From Caulobacteraceae bacterium (lineage in GTDB: Bacteria; Pseudomonadota; Alphaproteobacteria; Caulobacterales; Caulobacteraceae), in NCBI GenBank assembly GCA_030446805.1, contig JAUJMO010000003.1, forward strand, positions 310,001-374,000: a stretch of 64,000 bases of DNA, read 5' to 3'. The stretch's first letter is position 1. Every line of letters begins with the position of its first letter. Position numbers and translations under genes: made by a program. Under the pieces are notes generated by a model. It was not told the DNA's origin. It ran no database searches and saw only the letters and a list, made by a program, of their open reading frames with translations. Shown here one piece after another: positions 6,966 through 17,594 of the stretch.

Positions 6966-7613
6966 CTAGAGGCGCTGCTGCGCTCTTAGCGCCTGGGCGA
7001 CCACGGGCGCCAGCCTTTGGGCGATGATGCGCACGCCGGCCGCATTGGGGTGCACCAGGTCCGGCTGGTTGTAGCGGCTGTCCAGAAGCACGCCGGCCAG
7101 CAGGGAAGGGTAGAGCGGAACGCCCTGCGCCTTGGCCACGCTCGGGAAAACGGCGTTGAACGATCGCGCATACGCGCCCAGCTCCGTCGGCGCCTGCAGC
7201 CCCGCCAGCACCACACGGACCCCGCGCGCCTTTAGTCGGCGCACGATCTGCTCCAGATTGGACCGCGTCTCGGCCGGGGGCAGGAAGCTTAGCAGGTCGT
7301 TGCCGCCCAGCGCCACGACACAGACATCGGTGTCCGAACGCACCTGCTCCACCCGGCGCAGTCCGCCCGCGGTGGTGGAGCCGCTCACGCCGGCGCCGCG
7401 CACGGCGGCGTTGATCCCCAGCCCCCTGAGCTCCCTCTGCAGCTGGACGGGCAGGGCCTCGGGGGCGGGCAGGCCGTAGCCCGCCGTGATGCTGTCGCCC
7501 AGCAGGGTCACCACGGGCGTACGGGGCGCGGCCTGGCTCTCGGCCGCGGACAAGGCCAGCGGCGCGGCCAGCATGGCGCCGAGCGCGCTGCGTCGGGTCG
7601 GTTGGTCGGTCAT
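6966..7613 (-). CDS. SGNH-type arylesterase / lysophospholipase (TesA-like), exported
   Basis: The protein has 215 residues from the ATG at 7613. The N-terminus TRRSALGAMLAAPLALSAA has a twin arginine before a hydrophobic stretch, so Tat or Sec export is likely. The SGNH blocks are all visible: GDSITAGYG (Ser), the Gly of GAGVSGSTT, GGNDLL (Asn) and DLVHPNAAG (Asp-His). The family hydrolyses thioesters, aryl esters or lysophospholipids in the periplasm. It is first of the minus-strand group with thpR, which starts about 30 bp after it. Earlier in-frame starts to 7748 would give a non-signal, Arg/Pro-rich extension. Confidence 0.9.
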   Translation of the reverse strand: MTDQPTRRSALGAMLAAPLALSAAESQAAPRTPVVTLLGDSITAGYGLPAPEALPVQLQRELRGLGINAAVRGAGVSGSTTAGGLRRVEQVRSDTDVCVVALGGNDLLSFLPPAETRSNLEQIVRRLKARGVRVVLAGLQAPTELGAYARSFNAVFPSVAKAQGVPLYPSLLAGVLLDSRYNQPDLVHPNAAGVRIIAQRLAPVVAQALRAQQRL

Positions 7614-7753
7614 CCCGACCCATCTAGGACGCCGATCCCGCTCTGCAATTCCGTCCTGGGCGAGAATGGGCGCGGCTTGCGGACGCGGCTTGGCCGCCCG
7701 ATATTGCACAACAAGCGCCCGATGGTCGGGCGCATTCACTGGAGCCACTCTTC

Positions 7754-8506
7754 ATGAGCGACTTCGACCGTACATACACCCGCACGGCCCCGGTCGGCCG
7801 CGCCGACATGGCCGTCGACGCCGGCCTGCGCAGCTTCATGCTGGGCGTGTACAACAAGATGGGCCTCGGTCTGGCCGTCTCGGGCGCGATCGCCTGGGCC
7901 TTCGGCAACGTGCCTGCTCTGCAGCAGCTGCTGTTCAGCGTTACGCCGGACGGGCGCCTCGCGGGCGTGACCCCGCTCTACTTCATCGTGGCCTTCGCCC
8001 CCCTGGTTCTCCTGTTGGGCTCGGGTTTCGTCATGAAGAACCCGACGGCGCGCGGCACGGGCATGCTGTACTGGGCCGTGGTGGCCCTGATCGGCGCCTC
8101 GCTGAGCTCCATCTTCCTGCGCTACACCGGCGGCTCGATCGCGCAGACCTTCTTCGTGACGGCGGCCTCCTTCGGCGCGCTGAGCCTGTTCGGCTACACC
8201 ACCAAGAAGGACCTGACCGGCTTCGGCTCCTTCCTGATCATGGGCCTGTTCGGCCTGATCATCGCCTCCGTGGTGAGCGTCTTCTTCCGCAGCCCCGCCC
8301 TGATCTTTGCGATCAACGCCCTGGGCGTGCTGATCTTCGCGGGCCTGACCGCCTACGACACCCAGCGGCTGAAGATGACCTACTACCAGCTGGGCGGCGA
8401 CCGGAACCTGCAGGGCGTGGCCACCAACTTCGGCGCGCTCAGCATGTATCTGAACTTCGTCAACCTGTTCCAATTCCTGCTGGCTTTCATGGGCAACCGC
8501 GAATAG
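7754..8506 (+). CDS. Bax inhibitor-1/YccA family membrane protein
   Basis: The 250-residue protein has seven predicted hydrophobic segments after a short polar N-terminus (MSDFDRTYTRTAPVGRADMAVDAGLR). The family motifs YNKMGLGLAVSG, the RYTGGS loop, FGYTTKKDL, ALGVLIFAGLTAYDTQ and a C-terminal run ending LYLNFVNLFQFLL are those of the YbhL/YccA (LFG/TMBIM) group. Bacterial members are inner-membrane proteins linked to calcium leak and to FtsH interaction. The gene is monocistronic, divergent from the SGNH gene, and followed by a strong terminator. Confidence 0.93.
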   Translation: MSDFDRTYTRTAPVGRADMAVDAGLRSFMLGVYNKMGLGLAVSGAIAWAFGNVPALQQLLFSVTPDGRLAGVTPLYFIVAFAPLVLLLGSGFVMKNPTARGTGMLYWAVVALIGASLSSIFLRYTGGSIAQTFFVTAASFGALSLFGYTTKKDLTGFGSFLIMGLFGLIIASVVSVFFRSPALIFAINALGVLIFAGLTAYDTQRLKMTYYQLGGDRNLQGVATNFGALSMYLNFVNLFQFLLAFMGNRE

Positions 8507-8534
8507 CCGCAGGACGGAACACCCGACGCTCTGA

Positions 8535-8564
8535 CGCCCCGGCGGACCCCGCCGGGGCGTTTTC
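8535..8564 (+). terminator. Rho-independent terminator after the Bax-inhibitor gene
   Basis: Ten-base arms CGCCCCGGCG (8535-8544) and CGCCGGGGCG (8550-8559) surround a 5-nt loop and are followed by TTTTCT. It lies against the end of the convergent DUF2794 gene. Confidence 0.88.
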
Positions 8565-8908
8565 TATTCCACCACCCGGAACTTGCGGCTTTCGAAGACC
8601 CGCAGGACCTGCTCCAGTTCATGGCCGCGCTTGAGCACCACCCCGCCCTGGCCGATCACCGCCCACTGCCCCTGTTTGCGCGCCAGCGCCGGCCGTTTCT
8701 CGATGCGATAGAGGGGCGCCTCCGCCGTACGGCGAAACACGGAGAAGCTGGCCGCCTCCCGTCCGGGATCCATGCCGTAGTCGCGCCATTCGCCGGCGGC
8801 CACCATCCGCCCGTAGATGCGCAGGATCAGGTCCAGCTCCCGCCGATCAAAGAAGATCTGGCGGACGGCGGGAGGTTGCAGGGGGACGATGACGGGATCG
8901 AAACTCAT
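8564..8908 (-). CDS. DUF2794 family protein
   Basis: The 114-residue cytoplasmic protein has the strongly conserved block FFDRRELDLILRIYGRMVA, then GEWRDYGMD and AEAPLYRIEKRPALARKQG, characteristic of the alphaproteobacteria-specific DUF2794 family. No function is established. The start at the ATG at 8908 gives a normal family length. It stands alone on the minus strand, its end touching the terminator of the preceding gene. Confidence 0.88.
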   Translation of the reverse strand: MSFDPVIVPLQPPAVRQIFFDRRELDLILRIYGRMVAAGEWRDYGMDPGREAASFSVFRRTAEAPLYRIEKRPALARKQGQWAVIGQGGVVLKRGHELEQVLRVFESRKFRVVE

Positions 8909-9175
8909 GGGCGCGCTCGGAAAGCCAGCGGCAAGAGGTAGGCGCCGCAGCCCTTACGTCCAGCCCTTCGCTTCAAGCGAGAAAACACGCGGTCGCCGCA
9001 ATTCGGTCGTGAGGCCGCCTTGCCCATCTCCGAAGGTCGTTGCGTCGATCGATCCGGCGCGGCGGGTCCGGACCCCAGCCCCCCAGCCCCCCCGGGCTCG
9101 CCACAGGCGCGGGATCGGTCGACAGTTTCCTCCGAGCGGCCCGCGCGGTTCACCCCTGCCGCGCGGGCTTTCCCG
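8909..9175. other. Intergenic stretch with no recognised feature
   Basis: These 267 bases lie between two minus-strand genes. Frames here are short and lack conserved motifs. The segment probably holds the promoter of the DUF2794 gene, but I could not identify -35/-10 elements with confidence. Confidence 0.4.
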
Positions 9176-9847
9176 TCAGTCGGTGACGGCCGCCAGGATC
9201 CGCCCGTCCGCCGCCTGCACCAGCACCGCCGAGCGGAGCCCGCCGCCATCGGAGCGGGGCAGAGGATAGCTGGCGGCCCGCCCGGTCCAGTCGCCCAAGC
9301 GAACCAACCGGCGCACCAGGTTGCGATGCGGCACGCGTCGTCCCTTGTTAGGCCCGCCCTTCACCGGCGCGTGAACGAGCCGTGGTTCATAGCGCACCAG
9401 CCACACCTCGGCCGGGGTGGGCGGCCCGGCTGAGACCTGCACGCGGCGGCGGGTTATCCGCGCTGTGGGGCGGGCGGGGGCGGCGGCTTGTTGCGTCCGG
9501 ATCAGCGCCGCCACGCGTCCCCGCTGCAGACCCGAAGCGTGCTCCGTCCCGGCGACCACCACCCAGGGTGTCTGGAGACCCCGCAGCCCCAACGCCCGCG
9601 TCCGCTCCTGTTGCCGCTGGCTGAATTCCGGGCGGGCGAAGGTGTCGGTCCAGCCAAGATAATCCCAATAATCCACGGGAAAGGTCAGCGGCAGCACGTC
9701 GGGCCGGGCCGCCAGGCCAGCCACCACCGCGTTCGCCTGCCGGCAGCTTTCGCAGGCCTGGCTCGTGTACAGCTCGACCACCACCGGCCCGCTCGCCAAG
9801 GCGGGCGTGGCCAACAGCAGGCTGATGATCAAGGACAGGACGCGCAC
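9176..9847 (-). CDS. DUF1223 family exported thioredoxin-like protein
   Basis: The 223-residue protein has a signal peptide (MRVLSLIISLLLATPALA) and then VVELYTSQACESCRQAN, a CxxC-type motif in thioredoxin-like context. PVDYWDYLGWTDTFARPEFSQRQ is diagnostic of DUF1223, and GLQTPWVVVAG follows. The family is common in alphaproteobacteria, periplasmic and without an established function; a thiol redox role is inferred. The gene follows acnA on the same strand, 87 bp downstream, with a hairpin in between. Confidence 0.88.
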   Translation of the reverse strand: MRVLSLIISLLLATPALASGPVVVELYTSQACESCRQANAVVAGLAARPDVLPLTFPVDYWDYLGWTDTFARPEFSQRQQERTRALGLRGLQTPWVVVAGTEHASGLQRGRVAALIRTQQAAAPARPTARITRRRVQVSAGPPTPAEVWLVRYEPRLVHAPVKGGPNKGRRVPHRNLVRRLVRLGDWTGRAASYPLPRSDGGGLRSAVLVQAADGRILAAVTD

Positions 9848-9903
9848 GCGAACGGCTTAACGCCGCAGAGGCGGCGCCGGTCTCACTTCGACGTGAGGGA
9901 CGA

Positions 9904-9931
9904 GATCCTCACCCGCCGCCGGGTGAGGATC
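9904..9931 (-). terminator. Hairpin after acnA, possible terminator
   Basis: Arms GATCCTCACCC (9904-9914) and GGGTGAGGATC (9921-9931) pair perfectly around GCCGCC directly after the acnA stop. No U-tract follows on the minus strand, so it may pause or protect the 3' end instead of terminating. Confidence 0.5.
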
Positions 9932-9934
9932 GTC

Positions 9935-12730
<2,796 letters not shown>

Positions 12731-12952
12731 GCGCCTTCTCCCCGGCCGCCCCCGCCTCCAATCGCGCTCGGCGCCCGGACTCACAGCGTCCGCACGCGCG
12801 CGTCGCGGACGCACGGCCGAGGGCGTCATAGCCGCAGGGATGGCGGACGTCCAACCGGCGCTTCTTCCTTCAGGCGCTTACCCCCATCGGGGCCCGCGGA
12901 AGCGCCGCCGGAGGAGCGCGGGGCCCCAGGTGAGCGCGCTCAGGCTGCGGGC
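12731..12952. promoter_or_regulatory. Divergent acnA/ccmA intergenic region
   Basis: These 222 bp separate acnA from ccmA and must contain both promoters. It is GC-rich without an obvious -35/-10 pair, operator palindrome or RNA structure that I could identify. Confidence 0.4.
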
Positions 12953-13624
12953 ATGATCACGGCCGTGTCCGCCGAGGCCCTGGCCCTGGACCGGGGCGGC
13001 CGCCGCCTGTTCGAGGACCTCTCGTTCCACCTCAGGCCCGGCGAAGCCATCGCCCTCACCGGCCCCAACGGCGCCGGCAAGACCAGCCTGCTGCGCGCCA
13101 TCGCCGGCTTGCTCCGCCCCGCCGCCGGCCAAATTCGGTTCGCCTCCGCCCAAGGGCCTATCGAGGCTGACGAGGCCCGCGCGTCCGCGCTCCACTGGCT
13201 GGGTTCCGCAGACGGCCTGAAAGGCTCGCGCACCGCCGCGGCCGAACTCCGCTTCTGGTCCGAGTGGACGGGAGAGTCCCCTGTCCGCCTCAGCGGGAGG
13301 GGCGGGCCCGAGCGTTCAGGGCCGGAGAGGGAGAGGACGACCCTCGACTCCGTACTCGACGCGCTTGGTCTTACCTCGCACGCCCACACCGAAGTCCGCC
13401 GCCTGTCCACCGGCCAGCGCCGCCGTCTCGCCTTGGCCCGCCTTCTCGCCAGCTTCCGCCCCCTGTGGCTGTTGGACGAACCCCTCGCCCCTCTGGACGC
13501 CCGGTGGCGCACCCGCGTGGGCGAGATGATGCACGCCCATCTGGACGAAGGCGGCCTGATCATCGCCGCCGTCCACGACACGCTCCCCATCGGGGCCCGC
13601 GAACTGCGTCTGGAGCCCGCGTGA
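12953..13624 (+). CDS. ccmA: Heme exporter ATP-binding protein CcmA
   Basis: The 223-residue ABC ATPase has Walker A TGPNGAGKTS, signature LSTGQRRRLALAR and Walker B LWLLDEPLAPLD, then HDTLPI as the switch histidine. With CcmB it forms the ABC unit of system I cytochrome c maturation and powers release of holo-CcmE from CcmC. An unusual Gly/Arg-rich insertion (SGRGGPERSGPERE) lies before the signature. The gene opens an operon ccmA-ccmB-ccmC-ccmD-ccmG, with ccmB overlapping by 4 bp. Confidence 0.94.
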   Translation: MITAVSAEALALDRGGRRLFEDLSFHLRPGEAIALTGPNGAGKTSLLRAIAGLLRPAAGQIRFASAQGPIEADEARASALHWLGSADGLKGSRTAAAELRFWSEWTGESPVRLSGRGGPERSGPERERTTLDSVLDALGLTSHAHTEVRRLSTGQRRRLALARLLASFRPLWLLDEPLAPLDARWRTRVGEMMHAHLDEGGLIIAAVHDTLPIGARELRLEPA

Positions 13625-14301
13625 GCGCGCGGCGCCCGACCCCGCTTCTCGCCCTGTTCCTCCGCGACATGCAGCTGGCCTGGGCCGGCGGCGGCGGCCC
13701 GCTGCTCGCCGGAGCCTTCTACCTAGGGGTGGCGGCCCTGGTCCCGTTGTCCGCCGGCGCCTCGCCTGAGCGCCTCGCCGCGGTTGCCCCCGGCTTGGCC
13801 TGGCTCGTCCTGGCCCTGGCTTCGCTCCTGTCCCTGGAGCGCTTGTTCGAGCCCGACTGGGAGGACGGCGCCTTGGATCTGCTTGCGCAAGGCCGCGCTC
13901 CGCTTGCGGCCGTTGCGGCCGTCAAAGCCGCCGCACACTGGTGCGCGACCGGCGCCCCGCTGGCCCTGCTCGCGCCCGCCGCCGCGGTCGCCCTGGGAGC
14001 CCCGGTCCGCATCGCCGGCCCCATGCTGGCGGCCGCCCTCCTGGGTGGTCTGGCCTTCGCTTACCTGGGCGCGATCGGCGCCGCGCTTTCCCTGGGCGCC
14101 CGACGGGGAGGCCTGCTCATTGCGGTGCTGGTTCTACCCCTGCTCGTCCCTCCGGTCATATTCGGCGCGGCGGCGGTGGAGGCGGCCGCCCACGGCGGCC
14201 CCTGGCTCCCCAGCCTGGCCCTGCTGGCGGCCTACGCCTTGCTGGCCGTCGCCGCAGCCCCGTTCGCAGCGGGCGCGGGACTCCGCAACGCGCTCGGCTG
14301 A
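13621..14301 (+). CDS. ccmB: Heme exporter membrane subunit CcmB
   Basis: The 226-residue protein with six hydrophobic segments begins at GTG 13621, overlapping the ccmA stop (GTGA). Family features are the N-terminal LLALFLRDMQLAWAGGGGPL, ERLFEPDWEDGALDLL, and the pattern LVLPLLVPPVIFGAAAVEAA. It is the permease partner of CcmA. In-frame codons upstream of 13621 lie inside ccmA and are not used. Confidence 0.93.
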   Translation: MSARRPTPLLALFLRDMQLAWAGGGGPLLAGAFYLGVAALVPLSAGASPERLAAVAPGLAWLVLALASLLSLERLFEPDWEDGALDLLAQGRAPLAAVAAVKAAAHWCATGAPLALLAPAAAVALGAPVRIAGPMLAAALLGGLAFAYLGAIGAALSLGARRGGLLIAVLVLPLLVPPVIFGAAAVEAAAHGGPWLPSLALLAAYALLAVAAAPFAAGAGLRNALG

Positions 14302-14415
14302 ACCCGTGCAGGTCCGAGCTCGGACGCGGCGGGCTGTGACCGCCTGGGCGCAGGCGCCGGAACCCTGGCCTGCGGCCGTCTTGCCGGGGCGGCGCGTCGT
14401 GCGTAACTGGCGCCC

Positions 14416-15159
14416 GTGCTGACCGGTCTCGCCAATCCCGCACGGTTCATGGCCGTCTCCCGTCCCCTCGTCCCCGTGCTGGCCGCGGCGGCCGTGCTGC
14501 TTCTGGCCGTCGGGACCTGGCTCTCCTTCACCGCGCCCCCCGACTACCAGCAGGGAAACAGCGTGCGCATGATGTTCGTGCATGTGCCGGCCGCCTACAT
14601 GGGCCTGTTCGCCTATGCCTGCATGGGGGGGGCCAGCTTCGCCGGCCTGGTCTGGCGCCATGCGCTGGCCGACGCCGCAGCCAAGGCCGCCGCCCCGCTG
14701 GGTGCCGGCTTCACCTTCCTGGCCCTGGTGACCGGATGCTTATGGGGCAAGCCCATGTGGGGAGCCTGGTGGGTGTGGGACGCCCGCCTCACCTCCGTTC
14801 TGGTGCTCTTCCTGCTCTATCTGGGCTATCTCGCCTTGCACGCCGCCGTGGAGGACGAAACCCGCGCCGCCCGCGCCTCCGCCGTTCTGGCGCTGGCCGG
14901 CCTGATCAATCTGCCGGTCGTGAAGTTCTCGGTCGACTGGTGGAACACCCTGCACCAGCCCGCCTCCCTGCTCCGCGCCGACGGGCCCTCCGTGGCGCCC
15001 CAGATCCTGACGCCCCTGCTGGTCATGAGCCTCGCCTACACCTGCCTGTTCGGCGCCCTGTGGCTGCTGCGCACCCGCGCGGAGGTCTGGCGCCGCCGGG
15101 CCCGGTCCGTCCGCCGCGCGCCGGCCATGCGCGCCACCCTGGCGCCTGAGGCCGCCTGA
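14416..15159 (+). CDS. ccmC: Heme transporter / holo-CcmE-forming protein CcmC
   Basis: The 247-residue, six-segment membrane protein has the tryptophan-rich heme motif WGAWWVWDARLTS and conserved histidines in MMFVHVPAAYMG and WWNTLHQPASLL. CcmC binds heme and attaches it to CcmE. The GTG start at 14416 follows 114 bp after ccmB. That gap contains no gene. The 3' end overlaps ccmD by one base (TGATG). ccmE, ccmF and ccmH are not in the window. Confidence 0.96.
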   Translation: MLTGLANPARFMAVSRPLVPVLAAAAVLLLAVGTWLSFTAPPDYQQGNSVRMMFVHVPAAYMGLFAYACMGGASFAGLVWRHALADAAAKAAAPLGAGFTFLALVTGCLWGKPMWGAWWVWDARLTSVLVLFLLYLGYLALHAAVEDETRAARASAVLALAGLINLPVVKFSVDWWNTLHQPASLLRADGPSVAPQILTPLLVMSLAYTCLFGALWLLRTRAEVWRRRARSVRRAPAMRATLAPEAA

Positions 15160-15299
15160 TGGGCGACTATACCGCCTTTGTCGCCGCGGCCTGGGGGGTC
15201 AGCGCGCTTGTCCTGACGGGGCTTGCCGCCGACACCCTGCTGCGCGCCCGGCGCTGGCGTCGGCGGGCCGAGCGCCGCGAGGCGGAGCCCGGAACATGA
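15159..15299 (+). CDS. ccmD: Heme exporter small subunit CcmD
   Basis: This tiny gene encodes 46 residues: a short polar start (MGDYTAFVAAAWGVSA), one membrane helix, and a basic Arg-rich cytoplasmic tail (RARRWRRRAERR), the standard CcmD layout. Its ATG overlaps the ccmC stop, and its TGA overlaps the ATG of ccmG by 4 bp. CcmD stabilises CcmC-CcmE and helps release holo-CcmE. Confidence 0.92.
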   Translation: MGDYTAFVAAAWGVSALVLTGLAADTLLRARRWRRRAERREAEPGT

Positions 15300-15829
15300 C
15301 CCGGGCCGTCAGCCGCCTCTGGACCCTGATTCCCCTGGCCGTCCTGGCGGCCCTGGTGGGGCTGTTCGCCATCTCTTCCCTGCGGCGTCAGCCCGACATC
15401 AGTCCCGACGCCCTGGTCGGCCGGCCTCTGCCGGGGATCACCCTCCCCACCTTGGTGGGCGGTGAAGCGGTTCCGCTCCGCTCCGCGGTGGAAGGTCCCA
15501 CCCTGGTGAACGTCTTCGCCTCCTGGTGCACGCCTTGCGAGGTGGAGCATCCCGAACTGGTCAAACTCAGCCAGTCGGGCGTGCGTGTGGTGGGGCTGGC
15601 CTACAAGGACGACCCCGCGAAGACCACGGCCTTTTTGAACCGCCTCAGCGACCCCTTCGCCACCGTCCTGGTGGACCGGGAGGGACGCGCCGGCATTGAG
15701 CTCGGCATCACCGGGGTTCCCGAAACCTATCTGGTCGATGGCGCCGGCGTGGTCCGCGCCAAGCACGCGGGCCCCCTCACCCCGGAGCACGCCGGAACCC
15801 TGTTGGCACAGGCCCGTTCTCTCCCTTAA
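15296..15829 (+). CDS. ccmG: Thiol:disulfide interchange protein CcmG/DsbE
   Basis: The 177-residue membrane-anchored thioredoxin-like protein has an N-terminal anchor (LWTLIPLAVLAALVGLFAI), then the active site FASWCTPCEVEHPEL and the cis-Pro region GITGVPETYLVDG. It reduces the CXXCH cysteines of apocytochrome c, or resolves CcmH, in the periplasm. It is the last gene of the ccmABCDG operon and overlaps ccmD by 4 bp. Confidence 0.95.
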   Translation: MTRAVSRLWTLIPLAVLAALVGLFAISSLRRQPDISPDALVGRPLPGITLPTLVGGEAVPLRSAVEGPTLVNVFASWCTPCEVEHPELVKLSQSGVRVVGLAYKDDPAKTTAFLNRLSDPFATVLVDREGRAGIELGITGVPETYLVDGAGVVRAKHAGPLTPEHAGTLLAQARSLP

Positions 15830-15865
15830 CCTTGCGTTGACAGACGCGCCGCCAGACTCGGGTCC

Positions 15866-16093
15866 TTGCTCCCCATTCGCACCACGCCCCAGCTGCCCGC
15901 CACCGCCCCGGCCCGTCCGGAAGCGCGCTCGGCCCAGCGCGCCTTTTTTCAGGCGGCGGTGGATCGAGCGGCGCCAAGCGCCTCGGCCGAGCCGGTCCGC
16001 TCCGTGGCCGCCGCCCAGCGGGTTCCACGCGACGGCGACCCCCGGCCGGAGCGCCTCCTGCGCCCCGGCTCCCTGCTGGACATCAAGGTCTGA
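15866..16093 (+). CDS. Small Pro/Ala/Arg-rich protein after the ccm operon
   Basis: The product has 75 residues from a TTG start at 15866, with a disordered Pro/Ala-rich N-terminus, the more regular RSAQRAFFQAAVDRAA, and a C-terminal motif LLRPGSLLDIKV. No family was recognised. Its position 36 bp after ccmG suggests cotranscription. The confident C-terminal end and amphipathic middle argue for a real gene, but the weak start leaves doubt. Confidence 0.5.
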   Translation: MLPIRTTPQLPATAPARPEARSAQRAFFQAAVDRAAPSASAEPVRSVAAAQRVPRDGDPRPERLLRPGSLLDIKV

Positions 16094-16095
16094 GC

Positions 16096-16435
16096 TCAGC
16101 GCGCGCCGGGATGATCGTTGGCGGCGCGCAGAGCGTCAGGCGCCTGTTCGGCGAACTGTCTCAGAGCGGGCGCTTGCTGCCCGGCCGGCCCACACACAAA
16201 GCAGCGCTGATCGCGTAGTTGCGCAAGACCCAGCAGGTTGCTCGCTTCCGCCAAGCCATGACGAAGGAGGAGGAGTGACAGTCCGCCGGACGATTTCGGT
16301 GGGCGACATCTTAGGCGGGGGCCGGCGCGCTGCGGGAGTGGTCGTTTAAGAGCCAGGAAAATTGACGGAACGAAACGCACCTGATCCAAGTCGGCTAGGC
16401 GTCCGCATCGCCGTCGGAAACGGGACGGCTTCTCC
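16096..16435. other. 340-bp stretch of uncertain content before rpiB
   Basis: There is no convincing gene here. On the minus strand a frame reads LRDQRCFVCGPAGQQ and continues to a stop at 16096, which may be the tail of a decayed gene. On the plus strand only short peptides are possible. GGAGGAGGAG at 16266-16275 looks like a ribosome site but leads to a peptide of about 24 codons. The break in synteny between ccmG and the MarR gene begins here. Confidence 0.3.
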
Positions 16436-16885
16436 ATGACAGCCGGCCACCGCATCGTTCTCTCCAGCGATCACGCCGCCATTCAGCTCCGACGGGCCAT
16501 TGCCGCCCATATCGCGGGGCATGGCTCGGTTGCGGTCGACATCGGACCCGCGACGCCGGAGAGCACACACTATCCTAAGCACGGCGAAGCGGCGGCGCGG
16601 CTGGTCGCCTCCGGCGATTGCCGGTTCGGGATCATTCTATGCGGCACCGGCCAGGGCATCATGATGTCGGCGAACAAGGTGAAGGGCATTCGTTGCGGCG
16701 TCTGCGCCGACACATTCTCGGCCCGCATGATCCGCCAGCACAACGATGCCAACATGCTGTCGATCGGCGCGCGCGTGGTGGGCGAAGGGCTGGCGCTCGA
16801 TATCGTGGATGCGTTCCTGACCACCCAGTTCGAGGGAGGCCGGCATGCGACGCGGGTGGACATGATCGAAGCGCTGGAGAGGTAG
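16436..16885 (+). CDS. rpiB: Ribose-5-phosphate isomerase B (RpiB/LacAB family)
   Basis: The 149-residue protein starts at the ATG at 16436. Family blocks are IVLSSDHAAIQLRRAI, the catalytic CGTGQGIMMSANKVKGIRCGV, MIRQHNDANMLSIGARVVGEG and FEGGRHATRVDMIE. It interconverts ribose 5-phosphate and ribulose 5-phosphate, or acts on related aldoses. Codon use (ATT, CGG, CAT and other less common choices) is a little less GC-biased than in neighbours, and no sugar-catabolic genes are nearby, so it may be a later insertion between ccm and yciB-ftsY. Confidence 0.9.
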   Translation: MTAGHRIVLSSDHAAIQLRRAIAAHIAGHGSVAVDIGPATPESTHYPKHGEAAARLVASGDCRFGIILCGTGQGIMMSANKVKGIRCGVCADTFSARMIRQHNDANMLSIGARVVGEGLALDIVDAFLTTQFEGGRHATRVDMIEALER

Positions 16886-16925
16886 CGTCGCCAGCCATCC
16901 TTCACGCCCTAAGCGTTCTCGGAGC

Positions 16926-17513
16926 CTAACGCTTCTTCTTCTTGGCCTTTTTTTCGGCCTTGCCGTCGGCTTTGGCCGACTTCCCCTTTTTCGCCGGCTT
17001 GCCCGGTGCAGCCGCAGCCTCCCCGTTCAGCCCGATCGGCTCGGGCAGATGCTCCGCGGCTGCCGACAGGGCCGACAGCACCGACAGGAACCGGCCCCGG
17101 TCCCGCTCCGGCAGCAGCGCCAGGATGCGGTCGTCGGCCTCGGCCACCTTGGGCGCGGCCTCGGCCAGGGCGGTCCGCCCCGCCTCCGTCAGCCGGACCG
17201 TGTTGGCCCGGGCGTCGGCGGCCGACCGTTCCCGGGCCAGCAGCCCCTTGACGATCATCCGCGCCACCAGTTCGGCCAAGGTCGAGCGGTCGATGCCCGT
17301 GGCCCGCACCAAGGCCGTTTGCGTCAGGCCCTCGTTCTCAGCCACCGCCGCCAGCACCGCGAACTGCCGTTGCGTCGGCGCCCCCGCTCCGGCGGAATCC
17401 ACGTAAATGTCCAGGGCGTGCTGCAGGGCTCGGTGCAGGAGGTGGCTGGGCGAGCGCGCCAGCTCCACAGCGGAAGCCTTCGCAGCCTCGCTTGCGACAT
17501 CAGCCTTGGCCAT
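16926..17513 (-). CDS. MarR-family transcriptional regulator with Lys-rich tail
   Basis: The 195-residue protein has a winged helix at about 45-130: TQRQFAVLAAVAENEGLTQ, RATGIDRSTLAELVARM, and the wing LLARERSAADARANTVRLTEAG. A strongly basic tail with repeated Lys runs (KKGKSAKADGKAEKKAKKKKR) follows and may add nonspecific DNA binding. Targets are unknown. It precedes no obvious efflux gene; yciB-ftsY lie upstream on the same strand, 81 bp away. Confidence 0.9.
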   Translation of the reverse strand: MAKADVASEAAKASAVELARSPSHLLHRALQHALDIYVDSAGAGAPTQRQFAVLAAVAENEGLTQTALVRATGIDRSTLAELVARMIVKGLLARERSAADARANTVRLTEAGRTALAEAAPKVAEADDRILALLPERDRGRFLSVLSALSAAAEHLPEPIGLNGEAAAAPGKPAKKGKSAKADGKAEKKAKKKKR

Positions 17514-17594
17514 ACCCGCCCTCCTCCGTGCGCGCTGAGCCTAACAGCCCCGGGCGTTGGATCGACGCCACACACTTCGCAGGCGAACGGGCCC

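Noticed and set aside
6406-7623. In-frame extension upstream of the CitE-like gene
   Set aside because: It runs antiframe through thpR and the SGNH gene, both of which are well conserved. The ATG at 6405 with a 4-bp overlap is the natural start.
16096-16455. Minus-strand frame of about 119 codons before rpiB
   Set aside because: The N-terminal part overlaps rpiB and is Arg-rich; only the segment around LRDQRCFVCGP looks protein-like. No homologue was recognised, so it is kept as possible debris only.
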